The notes under the pieces were generated by a model, which did not search any database, was not told the origin of the DNA, and saw only the letters and a list, made by a program, of their open reading frames with translations. A stretch of DNA of 64,000 nucleotides from Acidobacteriota bacterium (GTDB lineage Bacteria; Acidobacteriota; Terriglobia; Terriglobales; Acidobacteriaceae), in contig JAJYVU010000011.1 in assembly GCA_021791875.1 (NCBI GenBank), positions 1-64,000 of the forward strand. Direction: 5' to 3'. Position 1 is the first letter of the stretch. Every line of letters starts with the position of its first letter. Of the stretch, positions 36,178 to 45,342 are shown one piece after another. The position numbers and the translations under genes were made by a program.

Positions 36178-36190
36178 GATTGCATTGTAA
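36178..36190 (-). promoter_or_regulatory. Promoter-like motif shared by both propeller lipoprotein genes (copy B)
   Basis: The same TTACAATGCAATC as at 34682, at nearly the same distance from the start codon. A second TTACAATG occurs further upstream near 36235. Confidence 0.45.
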
Positions 36191-36268
36191 AGCAGAGATT
36201 TTACATCTCGCATCCATCAAGATTGCCGGTGTCTCATTGTAAGGTTCTCTGCGGCTGAAGGAAAGTGA

Positions 36269-36292
36269 AGGGCCGCCATAAATGGCGGCCCT
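36269..36292. terminator. Hairpin after the M13 peptidase gene
   Basis: AGGGCCGCCA-TAAA-TGGCGGCCCT lies 20 bases after the stop codon. The T-tail is weak. Confidence 0.6.
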
Positions 36293-36311
36293 GGAAAGAA
36301 TAGGGATTCAG

Positions 36312-38375
36312 CTACCAGACGCGGCAGCCATGGACCGGCATCATGGGGTCACCTTTTTTGCAACTGAAGGCCTTGCCGAAGGCCGGGAAATTCTGCACGG
36401 TGCCATCGGTGCGGAATCGTCCCGGGGAGTGGGGATCGGTTTTGGCCGCGAGCGCGGCGGCCTGTGGCGTCTGGCTTCCGCACCATATCTGCGCAAAAGC
36501 GATGAAGAAGCGCTGGGCCTCTGTGTAGCCGCCGATTTTCTCGTCGATGCTCTTGTGCTCGCTGGCGAGCGTTTGGAGCAGTGCCGCGTAGGCGATGCGC
36601 AGGCCGCCGTTGTCGGCGGTGTTTTCGCCCAGAGTGAGGCGGCCGTTGAGGTGGACGCCGGGGATGGGCTGGAAGGCAGAATATTCCTTCACTTCGCAAC
36701 TGGTGCGCTCGTCGAAGGCCTTGCGGTCCTGCGGTGTCCACCAGTTGCGGACGTTGCCGTGGGCGTCGTAGCGGCTGCCTTCGTCATCAAAGCCGTGGGT
36801 CATTTCATGGCCGATGACGACGCCGATGCCGCCGAAATTGACGGCCGGGTCCATGCGGTAATCGTAGAAGGGCGGCTGCAGGATGCCGGCAGGGAAGTTG
36901 ATGTCATTCTGCGGTGGGTTGTAGTAGGCGTTGACGGTGGGTGGGGTCATGCCCCATTCCTTTTCATTGACCGGCTTGCCGATCTTGTTGAGCTGGCGGT
37001 CGAACTCGAAGCGAGCCGTGTGCTGCAGGTCGACGATGAAGCTGGCGCGGGACACTTTGAGTTTGGAGTAGTCGCGCCAATGGTCGGGGTAGCCGATTTT
37101 CTGCCGCATGGCAGCCAGTTTGATCTCCGCCTGTTTTTTGGTGGCTTCGGTCATCCAGGGGATGTTCTGGATGTCCTGGGCGAGCGCCTGTTTAAGGGCG
37201 GCGACCATCTGCTCGGTGTTCTGCCTGGCGCTGGGTGGGAAGTGCTGCTGGACCCAATCCTGCCCAACGGCGAAGCCGAGCGCGCGATCGGTAAGCGCGG
37301 TGCAGCGCTTCCAGCGGGCGGACTGCTGATCCTGGCCGGCGAGGGTGTGGCGGAAGAATTCGAAATGGGCCTGCGCAAAGGGCTCTGAGAGCCAGGGCGC
37401 GGCGTCGCTGATGGTGTGGAAACGCAGGTAGCTCTTGATGGCTGCCAGGTCCTGCGTGGCGAGCTCCTGGTTCAGGGCCGTGAAGAAGCCGGGCATGCCG
37501 ACGTTCATGACCGGAATCGCCGGCGCGTGGATGTCCGCGAGGAATTTCTGCCAGGCGAACTCGGGCGCGAGTTTATCGAGACCGGAAACCGGCATGGGGT
37601 GGTAGCGGTTGGCCGGATTGCGCAGCGCGACGCGGGGCAGCGAGCCCCTGGCCAGCGCGGTCTCAATGGCGAGGACATGCGCTGCCTCGGTTTCTGCCTG
37701 CGCATCCGAGTCGCCGACCAGCTTGAAGAGAGTTACCACGTATCGGTGATATTGGGCGCGGATGGCGGTGGTGCGAGGCGAGTCGTCGAGGTAGTAGGAG
37801 CGGTCCGGCATGGTGAGGCCGCCCTGCCCGGCATAGGCGATCTGGCTGGCCGAATTTTTCTGGTCCTGGACGACGCCGAAGCGGAAGAAGACCGGTACGC
37901 CGTCCTGCGAGATGAGGCGGGCGACGAGCGGAGCAAGCTGCCGCTTGCTGTGGATGGCGTCAATGGCATGAAGCGCGGGAAGGATGGGCTGGTCGCCCAG
38001 GTCGTTTGCGCGGTCGGTGTCCATGCAGGCGGCATAAAAGTCGCCGTATTTCTTTTGGAGCGGCGTGGAGGGATGGTCGGCCGCCTGCTTGAGGTCGAGG
38101 TAGAGCAGGTACTGGTTGCGCTCGTAGAGCTCGTTGAAGCGTCCCCAGCGGGACTGGTCAGCGGGGATGGGATGATTCTTGATCCAGTTACCGCAGGCGA
38201 ACTGGTAGAAGTCGTCGCAGGGATTGACGCTGGTATCGAGAGCCCGGAGGTCAAAGCTGTGCGGGGCCTTCGGTTCAACAGGTACCGATGAGTGGGTGGC
38301 AGCAGGCTTTGCCTGTTGCGCCATAGCCAGGCCTGTGCCCAGCAGAAGCACCGAAAGAATACGAGTGACTTGCAT
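36312..38375 (-). CDS. M13-family (neprilysin/PepO-like) zinc metallopeptidase
   Basis: About 687 residues from the ATG at 38375 (AGAGGA site upstream); the product opens with the signal peptide MQVTRILSVLLLGTGLAMAQ. The catalytic zinc motif HEMTH is at residues 523-527, the third ligand and aspartate in ENTADNGG at about 584, and the family-typical C-terminus is CRVW. The N-terminal SVNPCDDFYQFACGNW is also diagnostic. It would cleave short peptides in the periplasm. It is monocistronic with a hairpin downstream. Confidence 0.93.
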   Translation of the reverse strand: MQVTRILSVLLLGTGLAMAQQAKPAATHSSVPVEPKAPHSFDLRALDTSVNPCDDFYQFACGNWIKNHPIPADQSRWGRFNELYERNQYLLYLDLKQAADHPSTPLQKKYGDFYAACMDTDRANDLGDQPILPALHAIDAIHSKRQLAPLVARLISQDGVPVFFRFGVVQDQKNSASQIAYAGQGGLTMPDRSYYLDDSPRTTAIRAQYHRYVVTLFKLVGDSDAQAETEAAHVLAIETALARGSLPRVALRNPANRYHPMPVSGLDKLAPEFAWQKFLADIHAPAIPVMNVGMPGFFTALNQELATQDLAAIKSYLRFHTISDAAPWLSEPFAQAHFEFFRHTLAGQDQQSARWKRCTALTDRALGFAVGQDWVQQHFPPSARQNTEQMVAALKQALAQDIQNIPWMTEATKKQAEIKLAAMRQKIGYPDHWRDYSKLKVSRASFIVDLQHTARFEFDRQLNKIGKPVNEKEWGMTPPTVNAYYNPPQNDINFPAGILQPPFYDYRMDPAVNFGGIGVVIGHEMTHGFDDEGSRYDAHGNVRNWWTPQDRKAFDERTSCEVKEYSAFQPIPGVHLNGRLTLGENTADNGGLRIAYAALLQTLASEHKSIDEKIGGYTEAQRFFIAFAQIWCGSQTPQAAALAAKTDPHSPGRFRTDGTVQNFPAFGKAFSCKKGDPMMPVHGCRVW

Positions 38376-38529
38376 GCGTTCCTCTTGCATTCCCGGGCAG
38401 CATTCAGAAGTTGGGGGGGGCTGCCCGCCAACGATGATGGGTGTTCTGTGCTGAAAGACAGTAGCACGATTCCAAACAAGAACTGAAGCCGAAGGAAGCC
38501 CTCCGGCTTTTGTTTTGGACGGGAGTCAA

Positions 38530-39606
38530 TCAGAAAATATGCAGTTTGATGGAGAGATATTTCTTGGGGTTCTTGCGGATGGCCGTAACAAGCTCGCTAC
38601 TGCTCACGCTGACTTCGTCGAGGTGGTCATAGAGCGCGGGATTCTTAATGAGCTGACCGATGGTGCCTTTACCCTCATTGGCCTGGGCGAGAATGGCGTT
38701 GAGCTGGGTGACGGTGTCGTTCAGCTTCTTTGCAAAGGCCGGGTCGTTGAGCAACATGCCGACGGCGCCGTGTCCGTTGTTGGCCTTGGCCAGCACCTGG
38801 TTGAGCTGCGTGGAAGATTTCTCGAGGTTGTCGTAGAGGGTGGGATCCCAGATAAGCTTGCCTAGCGTTCCCTTGCCGCCGTTGATTTCTGTGGCCACGT
38901 TGTCCAGCTTGGTGGCACTGTCGTTGAGGTGGTTATAGAGCGAGTCATCGGTCATGAGCTTGCCGATGGTGCCTTTGCCGCTGTTGATCTGCCTGGCAAT
39001 GGAGCTGAGCTGGTTGACTGCCGTCACGGCGCGGTCGTAGAGCGTCGGGTCATTGATGAGTTTGCCAATGGAGCCCTGGTTACTGTTCAGCTTATCTACC
39101 AGCAGGCTCAGCTGATCCAGGATGGTGTTCAACTTCTGGATCGTGGTCTGGCTGGACTGGATCACATCCTGCAGATTGGGTGTCTCATTCGTGGGCAGGA
39201 CGGCGTTGTTCTGTACGGGCTGGCCGTGGGCCTGGCGGTTGTCGATGTCGACGACGGTGTCACCTAGGACGCCGACGGTGGTCAGGCTGGTTCTGGAATC
39301 CGTGAAGAGCTTGTTACGGTACTGGTCGCTGACGCCCATGATGACTTCGACCGGCGTAAGGCGGGGCTCTGACACGATGTGAATGGCCTTTACGTTGCCG
39401 ATAGTGACGCCGTCCAGGTTGACCGGCGCACCCACCTTGAGGCCGGCGGAGTTCTCAAAATAGGAGCGAACGGTGATCTTGCCGGTAAAAAAGCCGCCCC
39501 GATTCCCCGACATCAAGAAGATGAGGGCAACCACAGCCGCCAGCGCGACGATGATCAGGACGCCGACCTTCAGCTGCGACCATTGAACTTCCTGACGACT
39601 AGGCAC
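38530..39606 (-). CDS. MCE/MlaD-family protein with tandem C-terminal repeats
   Basis: About 358 residues from GTG at 39606, which has GAGGGGG just upstream; a longer frame adds a tail without coding character. One N-terminal membrane helix (VGVLIIVALAAVVALIFLM) is followed by the MCE domain (TVRSYFENSAGLKVGAPVNLDGVTIGNV). The C-terminal half consists of about five repeats of 40 residues built on G-x-G-T-I-G-K-L-I-x-D-P-x-L-Y-D, for example SGKGTIGKLMTDDSLY, GGKGTLGKLIWDPTLY and EGKGTIGQLIKNPALY. MCE proteins form hexameric lipid-transport tunnels between membranes. No permease or ATPase gene is adjacent, so its partners lie elsewhere. Confidence 0.85.
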   Translation of the reverse strand: MPSRQEVQWSQLKVGVLIIVALAAVVALIFLMSGNRGGFFTGKITVRSYFENSAGLKVGAPVNLDGVTIGNVKAIHIVSEPRLTPVEVIMGVSDQYRNKLFTDSRTSLTTVGVLGDTVVDIDNRQAHGQPVQNNAVLPTNETPNLQDVIQSSQTTIQKLNTILDQLSLLVDKLNSNQGSIGKLINDPTLYDRAVTAVNQLSSIARQINSGKGTIGKLMTDDSLYNHLNDSATKLDNVATEINGGKGTLGKLIWDPTLYDNLEKSSTQLNQVLAKANNGHGAVGMLLNDPAFAKKLNDTVTQLNAILAQANEGKGTIGQLIKNPALYDHLDEVSVSSSELVTAIRKNPKKYLSIKLHIF

Positions 39607-39757
39607 GGACCCCCTCAACGATGCGTCGGACTTGTGCAGAGGATACCAAATCGTGCGCCCGGCACCGGCTGTAAATGACAGCAATAGGTTTTGGATGAGT
39701 GGTTTGTGCAAGTCGTTGCAGGCTTTTGCGGCTCTTCGGCAGAGGAATTGCGCGCAA

Positions 39758-40216
39758 GTGACAGAAACGGGGCGAATTTCCTCGTCCGCAGTAAACAACA
39801 CAGCGTTTTCGTCCGATCAAGAGAGTGTGCTGATCACGCAGAACGATCTGTTGCCCGAGTTGCGGCTGATTGCCCGATCGGAGGATGCGCCGGAGAAGAC
39901 GGTGTGTTTTCTGACGGGAGCGATCGCGGCCTGCGGCGGGCAGATGCTGAGCCGGAGATTCCACTCCGACGGGTCGGCGGGGCTGGAGTGCGAATTTCCG
40001 CGGGCGATCTGCGTGGAAATGTATGGCGTGCTGCTGGCGGCGGGCCTGCATCTGAGCCGGAGCTCGCACCTCAAAATGGCCGAGCTGTGCCGCTGCACCC
40101 ATGCGCTGCCAAGGGATTTCGAGCACCAGGTGGTGATGCTGGAAGTGGAAGTGTTGAAATCGACCGCCGCCGACGAAGCCTTGCGGCAGCCTCTGGAATG
40201 GCGGCAGATTGCTTGA
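39758..40216 (+). CDS. Conserved-looking protein of unknown function
   Basis: About 152 residues from GTG at 39758, with AGGAA about ten bases upstream. The body LLPELRLIARSEDAPEKTVCFLTGAIAACGG has a smooth hydrophobic-polar pattern, with no signal peptide or membrane helix. Several cysteines occur (VCFLTG, AACGG, LECEF, CVEMYG, ELCRCTH) but without a recognised pattern. It is divergent from the MCE gene. A paired terminator follows. Confidence 0.6.
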   Translation: MTETGRISSSAVNNTAFSSDQESVLITQNDLLPELRLIARSEDAPEKTVCFLTGAIAACGGQMLSRRFHSDGSAGLECEFPRAICVEMYGVLLAAGLHLSRSSHLKMAELCRCTHALPRDFEHQVVMLEVEVLKSTAADEALRQPLEWRQIA

Positions 40217-40242
40217 TGCGGCGCCGTTGCGCGGAAACACCA

Positions 40243-40266
40243 AGGCCGGTCCCCATGGACCGGCCT
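40243..40266. terminator. Bidirectional hairpin terminator
   Basis: AGGCCGGTCC-CCAT-GGACCGGCCT lies between the convergent hypothetical gene and the GH3 gene. Confidence 0.75.
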
Positions 40267-40285
40267 GAGATGTGAGAGTGGAAAG

Positions 40286-42826
40286 CTACTGCACCTGGAA
40301 GGACTGCTGCAGCGGCAGATGCTCGGAAGAGTCGCCGACGTAAACGATGAATTTGCCGGGGTCGACTTCCCATCCGTGTTTCTGATCGCTCCAGTAGGCC
40401 AGATCGCTGTGAGTGAGGTGCAGCACGACGTGCTGCACCTCGCCGGGCATCAGGCGGACTTTCCGGAAGCCTTTCAGTTCTTCGACAGGCCGCTTGATTT
40501 TTGCCGAGGGGTCGCCCACGTATAGCTGGGCAACGTCGGCGCCTTCGCGCTGGCCGGTGTTGGTGACATCGAAGGACACGGTGATGTCACCGGCCGTGGG
40601 GGCATTTTCCGGCGTGACCTTCAGGTTGCTGAAGGAGAACGTCGTGTAGGAAAGGCCGAAGCCGAAGGGGAACAGCACGGGCTTGTGGAAGGTGGTGTAG
40701 TACCGGTAGCCGACGTAAACACCCTCGGCATACTTAACCGGCTCGACGGTGCCCCAGGGAACCTTGGGTCCGTAATAGTTGTGGTAAGTCGGGTTCTCGC
40801 TCCAGTTGGCTGCGTAGGAGGCCGGCAGGTGGCCTTCCGGGTCGTGCTCGCCGAAGATGATCTGCGCGAGCGCCGGGCCGCCTTCCTGGCCGGGATAGAA
40901 GGTGTCGAGGATGGCGGGGACGTCGTGGATCCAGGGCTGCATGTCGACGTTGCCGCCGGCGCAGATGGTCACGATGGTGTTCCTGTTGGCCGCGGCCACG
41001 GTCTGGATGAGCTCGTTCTGGCCGAAGGGCAGTTCGAAGGAGCGGTCAAAGCCTTCGCTCTCGCTGTGCTCATTGAAGCCGACGGAGACCACGACAGCGT
41101 CAGCCAGGGCCGCGATCTGCTTCACTTCCGGATCGACGATCTGGTCTGCGGCCTCGATGCCCATGCCGAAGCGCGGGGAGTTGCCGGTGGGCCAGTACTT
41201 GACTTCGATGTGCGCGGCCTGCCCGGCCGGAAGCTGGATCTCGGTGGAGTGCGGTGCCTGGCCTTCGTGCGTGTCCTCATGCAGCACTGCCTGGCCGTTG
41301 ATCATCACCTGGTAGCGATCGGACCCGCCGGCGGCAGCCACAACGATGTAGCTTCCAGTGGTTTTGGGCATGAAGGTGGCGGTGTAGCGAATGCTCTTCG
41401 GATGTTTGGTTTCGGGGGTCCACTCGGCCGGATGGTAGCCCGCCATCTTCGGCGCCCAAGTGACGGCCGGGGTGCCCTGAAAGTTGGGATTGTTGTAGGT
41501 TTCGATCTTCACGGCCCTGGAGAAGTAGGGATTGCTGCCCGGAGACGCCACGAATTTCGTGTGCTGGAAGAATTCCTCAGTGGTAGGCAGGCCGCGCACG
41601 TAGAGGACCTTGATCTTTGCGCCGCCGAAGCGAACGAGGCCGGTGAGGAAGCTGGTGGAGTTGTAGGGCGTCACGTTCGAGCTGCCGCCGGCTTCCGGCA
41701 TCGGCCATGCGTCCGGGCCGACGATGGCGATGGTCCGCACGGCATCGGGGTTGAGCGGCAGCAGGTGATTCTGGTTCTTCAGAAGCGTGATGCTTTCGAG
41801 CGCTTCGCGCAGGGCGACCTGCTGATTCTGAAAACTATCCTTGGGAAGGCCGGGCACGAGCTGCGGCCGGTCCAGGAAGCCGAAGCGGACGGCATCGCGG
41901 AGAATATCGCGCACCTTGTCGTTGATGGTGGCGACGGAGACCTGGCCGTCCTTGATGGCGGGCATCAGGTTTTTGGGATTCATGTACTCGCCGAAGGGCA
42001 TTTCCAGGTCGAGGCCGCCGTTCGCCGCGCCCACCGCGCTATAGGTGGCAAACCAGTCGGACATGAGGATGCCCTTGAAGCCCCAGCGCTTGCGAAGGAT
42101 GTTGATGTTGAGTTCCTTGTTCTGGGTGGAGTGTTCGCCGTTGACGAGATTGTAGGAATCCATGACGGCGCCGGCGTGACCGATCTCGACGGCATCCTTG
42201 AAGGCGGGCAGGTAGATCTCGTGCAGGGCGCGCTGGCTGATGATGGCGTTGATGTTGTGGCGGTTGTATTCGGCGTTGTTGGCGTCGAAGTGCTTGACCG
42301 TCGCGATGACGTCCTGGCTTTGCAGTCCAAGAACAAAGTTGGCGGCCATGTGTCCGGCCAGATAGGGATCTTCGCCCATGAATTCGAAGTTGCGGCCGTC
42401 GACCGGCGCGCGGTAGATGTTGACGCCGGGGCCGAGCAGGAAGTTCACGCCGCGGGCGCGGGCATCGCGTCCAATCGCTTGGCCGACCTGGCGGGCCATA
42501 GACGGATCCCAGGTTGCGGCCAGAGCGATGTTGGCCGTGTAGGAGGTGTCAGGTCCCCAGGTGCGGACGCCGAGCGAGTCGTCGGACATCTTGAGGCGTG
42601 GCAGGCCGATAGAGGGTTCTGCGCGGATGTACATGCTGTCCACGCCGCCAATGAGCTCCAGCTTTTGCTGGAGCGTGAGCTTGTTGACCATGGCGTCGAC
42701 CTTCTTTTCGACGGCAGGAGTATCGGGCAGGGGCCACTGGGCCTGAAGCGCAAGGGGCGCGCCCAGAAAAAGCAGCAAGGCGAGCACAACGAAATGAATC
42801 GATTTATTTGAGGCTGTTTTGGACAC
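40286..42826 (-). CDS. Secreted GH3 beta-glucosidase with PA14 domain
   Basis: The 846-residue product starts at GTG (AAGGAG seven bases upstream) with a signal peptide (HFVVLALLLFLGAPLALQAQ). The GH3 N-terminal domain has KHF at 178-180 and the catalytic nucleophile Asp257 in MSDW. A PA14 insert occupies about residues 400-540 (AVTWAPKMAGYHPAEWT, TATFMPKTTGSYIVVAAAGG), followed by the GH3 C-terminal domain and a fibronectin-III-like end (VTVSFDVTNTGQREGADVAQLYVGD). GH3-PA14 enzymes cleave beta-linked glucosides or related oligosaccharides. The next gene upstream, on the same strand, is a GH42 enzyme, suggesting joint plant-glycan use. Confidence 0.92.
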   Translation of the reverse strand: MSKTASNKSIHFVVLALLLFLGAPLALQAQWPLPDTPAVEKKVDAMVNKLTLQQKLELIGGVDSMYIRAEPSIGLPRLKMSDDSLGVRTWGPDTSYTANIALAATWDPSMARQVGQAIGRDARARGVNFLLGPGVNIYRAPVDGRNFEFMGEDPYLAGHMAANFVLGLQSQDVIATVKHFDANNAEYNRHNINAIISQRALHEIYLPAFKDAVEIGHAGAVMDSYNLVNGEHSTQNKELNINILRKRWGFKGILMSDWFATYSAVGAANGGLDLEMPFGEYMNPKNLMPAIKDGQVSVATINDKVRDILRDAVRFGFLDRPQLVPGLPKDSFQNQQVALREALESITLLKNQNHLLPLNPDAVRTIAIVGPDAWPMPEAGGSSNVTPYNSTSFLTGLVRFGGAKIKVLYVRGLPTTEEFFQHTKFVASPGSNPYFSRAVKIETYNNPNFQGTPAVTWAPKMAGYHPAEWTPETKHPKSIRYTATFMPKTTGSYIVVAAAGGSDRYQVMINGQAVLHEDTHEGQAPHSTEIQLPAGQAAHIEVKYWPTGNSPRFGMGIEAADQIVDPEVKQIAALADAVVVSVGFNEHSESEGFDRSFELPFGQNELIQTVAAANRNTIVTICAGGNVDMQPWIHDVPAILDTFYPGQEGGPALAQIIFGEHDPEGHLPASYAANWSENPTYHNYYGPKVPWGTVEPVKYAEGVYVGYRYYTTFHKPVLFPFGFGLSYTTFSFSNLKVTPENAPTAGDITVSFDVTNTGQREGADVAQLYVGDPSAKIKRPVEELKGFRKVRLMPGEVQHVVLHLTHSDLAYWSDQKHGWEVDPGKFIVYVGDSSEHLPLQQSFQVQ

Positions 42827-43085
42827 GACGAGGCTCCTTGGAATGATGCGGAAACAATGTACCAGACCGAAGCTTCCATTGAACAGGATGAGACAAACGT
42901 GTGTCTAGTGAGTTATTGCCGAGAACCGGCAGGGCGGAGAAAAAGGCGCCGGGAATTCAGTGAATCCCCGGTGTCTGGGAGGACAACAAGCCTGATCGGG
43001 AGAAGGCTTTCTCCTGGAAATGTTCTGAGGCGCCTTGCGGGCCGGCGTTACGGTGCGGCGGCCCGCGGGGGTGTCTGCGGTGAAT

Positions 43086-45185
43086 TTATCGCGGCGAGGC
43101 CTCCAGCACGGCGACGCCATACTTGGGAAGCGTGACCTCGCCGACGCGCATGGATTTATTGCCGAGCAGGTTGAACATAGGACGCCGAAGCATGATGGTG
43201 TGCGTCACCGTGTCGTGGTTGATGAGGATGAGGATGTCCTTGGCGGCGCTGGAGCGCTGGCAGACTTCAACCCCCATGGGCACGTTGGGCAGGATGGGAC
43301 GGACCCCTGCGTCATGCAGAGCCCAGGCAGCAAATTTCTGCATGAGCGGCGGGTTGAGCCAGGCGCCCACGTAGGTGATGGAGCCTGTGCCGTAGCGGCG
43401 GGTCACGATGGCGGGCTGGCCGTCGAGCCATCCATTGCTCTTGCCATAGCGCTCGAGGACGTGAATATGGTCCGCTTCCGGATCTTTCGCGGTGACGGTG
43501 AGCTGTTCGGCCCAGATCTTGGCTCTGCCGGGGCCGAAGAAGCCGTCGAGGGGGACGTTGTTGGCGAGCGCGTAATACTGCAAGACGCGCGCACCCAGGA
43601 ATGGTTCGAGCGGACCGGGCTGCCCCTGCGGGTTGAGTCCGTTGTACTCGTTCTTCATACCGCTGCGCGGCCCGAGGATGAGATGGCCGCCATTGCGGAC
43701 ATAATGCATGAGGTGTTCGGCTTCGACCGGGGTGAGGACGTTGAGCGCAGGCGCGACGACCAGCTTGTAGCTGCTGAGCGGCGCTTGTGCGGAAACGATA
43801 TCGACGGCCTGCGACATGGTGCGCAGCGGATCGTAGAAAGCCAGCATTTCCTTGACGGGATCGAACCTGGCGCTCTGACGTTGGAAGTTGATGGCCCACC
43901 GGCTGTCGTAATCATTGATGATGGCAACCCTGGAGTGGGGAGAAGTGCCTTCGAGCGCGCTGCCGGTTTCGTCGAACTCCGCGCCGAGTTTCTGGATCTG
44001 CCAGTAGACGGGGACCGGTTTGCCGTCCGCGCCGATGAGCGTGCCGTGGTATTCCTCCTGGCCGTTGGGCGCGCTGCGCCATTGCCAGTACTCGACGGCG
44101 TTGGCGCCGTGGCCGATGGCCTGCCACGCCATGTCAATGACCTGTCCCTTTTTGAGAGGCGTGTTCGTTTTGCGCCAGTCCACGAAGACCGGCTCGGTTT
44201 CCATCACCCAGAAGTCCTTGCGCTTGTAGCCTCGGGTGAGGTCGTGGCGGGCACCATTGTCGAGATAGTCATAATGGTCGGAGGAGATGTAGTCATCCCA
44301 CGCAGCCATGTCGAGGATGGAGTGGAGTTCGTACTCGTTGAAGCCGTCAAACCAGCCCATGGTGTTGGTGGTGATGAACTGGCGCGGGTCAATGTTGGGG
44401 CGCAACGCATTGATCTGGTTCTGCGCGTAGCTCTTCCACGTGTCGGTGACAAAGCGCTTCCAGTCCAGCAGCAGCGCGGGGTTCTCGTTGTCGGCGCGGA
44501 CTGGAATTTCGTCGAAGTTGTCGTAGGTCTGGCTCCAGTAGGCGGTCGCCCACTTTTCATTGAGGTTGGCGATGGTGCCGTAGCGCTTCTGAAGCCAGGC
44601 GTGGAACTGGGCCTGCGCGGTGGGTCCGAAATCAGGCTCGGCGAACTCGTTGTCGAGTTGCCAGCCCACGACATCGGGATTGTGACCGTAGCGTCTGGCC
44701 ATCTGCAGCACGATGTTGTAAACGAATTTGCGGTAGAGCGGGTCGCTGAAAGAGAACTGTTGTCGATTGCCGTGCTGGGCGCGCACGCCGTTCTCGCTGA
44801 CGCGCAGCGTCTGTGGATACTTGCTGGTGAGCCATGCAGGCGGCGCGGCCGATGGCGTGCCGAGCACGACGCAGATGTGGTGCTGGGCGGCCATGGCGAT
44901 AGCCTTGTCGAGCCAGCCGAAGTTGTACTTGCCTTCGGAGGGTTCCATGCTGCTCCAGGCGAACTCGCCGATGCGGACCAGGTGGATGTGGGCCTTTTCC
45001 ATGAGGTCGAGGTCGGTGTTCCAGCGGGATTCTGGCCACTGCTCGGGATACCAGGCAGCGCCGAGCAGGATGGGAGGCTTGTCAGGGAAGTTGGTGGCCT
45101 GCGCGTGGCCGGGAGTTCCGGCTGAGCTTATGAAAACGATGCCAATTGCGGCAGCAGAACAAAGAATGCGGCGAAGAAGCGGCAT
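43086..45185 (-). CDS. Secreted GH42-type beta-galactosidase
   Basis: About 699 residues from the ATG at 45185 (GGAG upstream); the product starts with a signal peptide (MPLLRRILCSAAAIGIVFISSAGTPGHA). The GH42 barrel shows LGAAWYPEQWPESRW, the acid/base in LDNEF (Glu180) and the likely nucleophile in VMETEP (Glu329). The trimerisation-like domain follows (LKLVVAPALNVLTPVEAEHL region) with a short beta domain at the end. It would release galactose from plant or microbial galactans. Export is unusual for GH42, which is often cytoplasmic. An in-frame region upstream of 45185 is not coding. Confidence 0.9.
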   Translation of the reverse strand: MPLLRRILCSAAAIGIVFISSAGTPGHAQATNFPDKPPILLGAAWYPEQWPESRWNTDLDLMEKAHIHLVRIGEFAWSSMEPSEGKYNFGWLDKAIAMAAQHHICVVLGTPSAAPPAWLTSKYPQTLRVSENGVRAQHGNRQQFSFSDPLYRKFVYNIVLQMARRYGHNPDVVGWQLDNEFAEPDFGPTAQAQFHAWLQKRYGTIANLNEKWATAYWSQTYDNFDEIPVRADNENPALLLDWKRFVTDTWKSYAQNQINALRPNIDPRQFITTNTMGWFDGFNEYELHSILDMAAWDDYISSDHYDYLDNGARHDLTRGYKRKDFWVMETEPVFVDWRKTNTPLKKGQVIDMAWQAIGHGANAVEYWQWRSAPNGQEEYHGTLIGADGKPVPVYWQIQKLGAEFDETGSALEGTSPHSRVAIINDYDSRWAINFQRQSARFDPVKEMLAFYDPLRTMSQAVDIVSAQAPLSSYKLVVAPALNVLTPVEAEHLMHYVRNGGHLILGPRSGMKNEYNGLNPQGQPGPLEPFLGARVLQYYALANNVPLDGFFGPGRAKIWAEQLTVTAKDPEADHIHVLERYGKSNGWLDGQPAIVTRRYGTGSITYVGAWLNPPLMQKFAAWALHDAGVRPILPNVPMGVEVCQRSSAAKDILILINHDTVTHTIMLRRPMFNLLGNKSMRVGEVTLPKYGVAVLEASPR

Positions 45186-45342
45186 GTGCAGTCTCCGAAA
45201 GCGGGGAAAAGTCGCGATGACAGCGTAAAGGAAACGAGGTGCGGATGGGAACCGGAGATTTCTCTGCGGGCATCGCAGACGCAGCGCAAAGGCTCGCAGG
45301 TCTGCGCCATCGTGGCGCAAGAAATGTGTGCTACGAGCAATT

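Noticed and set aside
40685-42811. 708-codon frame opposite the GH3 gene
   Set aside because: Gly/Val/Asp shadow; the GH3 nucleophile and PA14 motifs are on the other strand.
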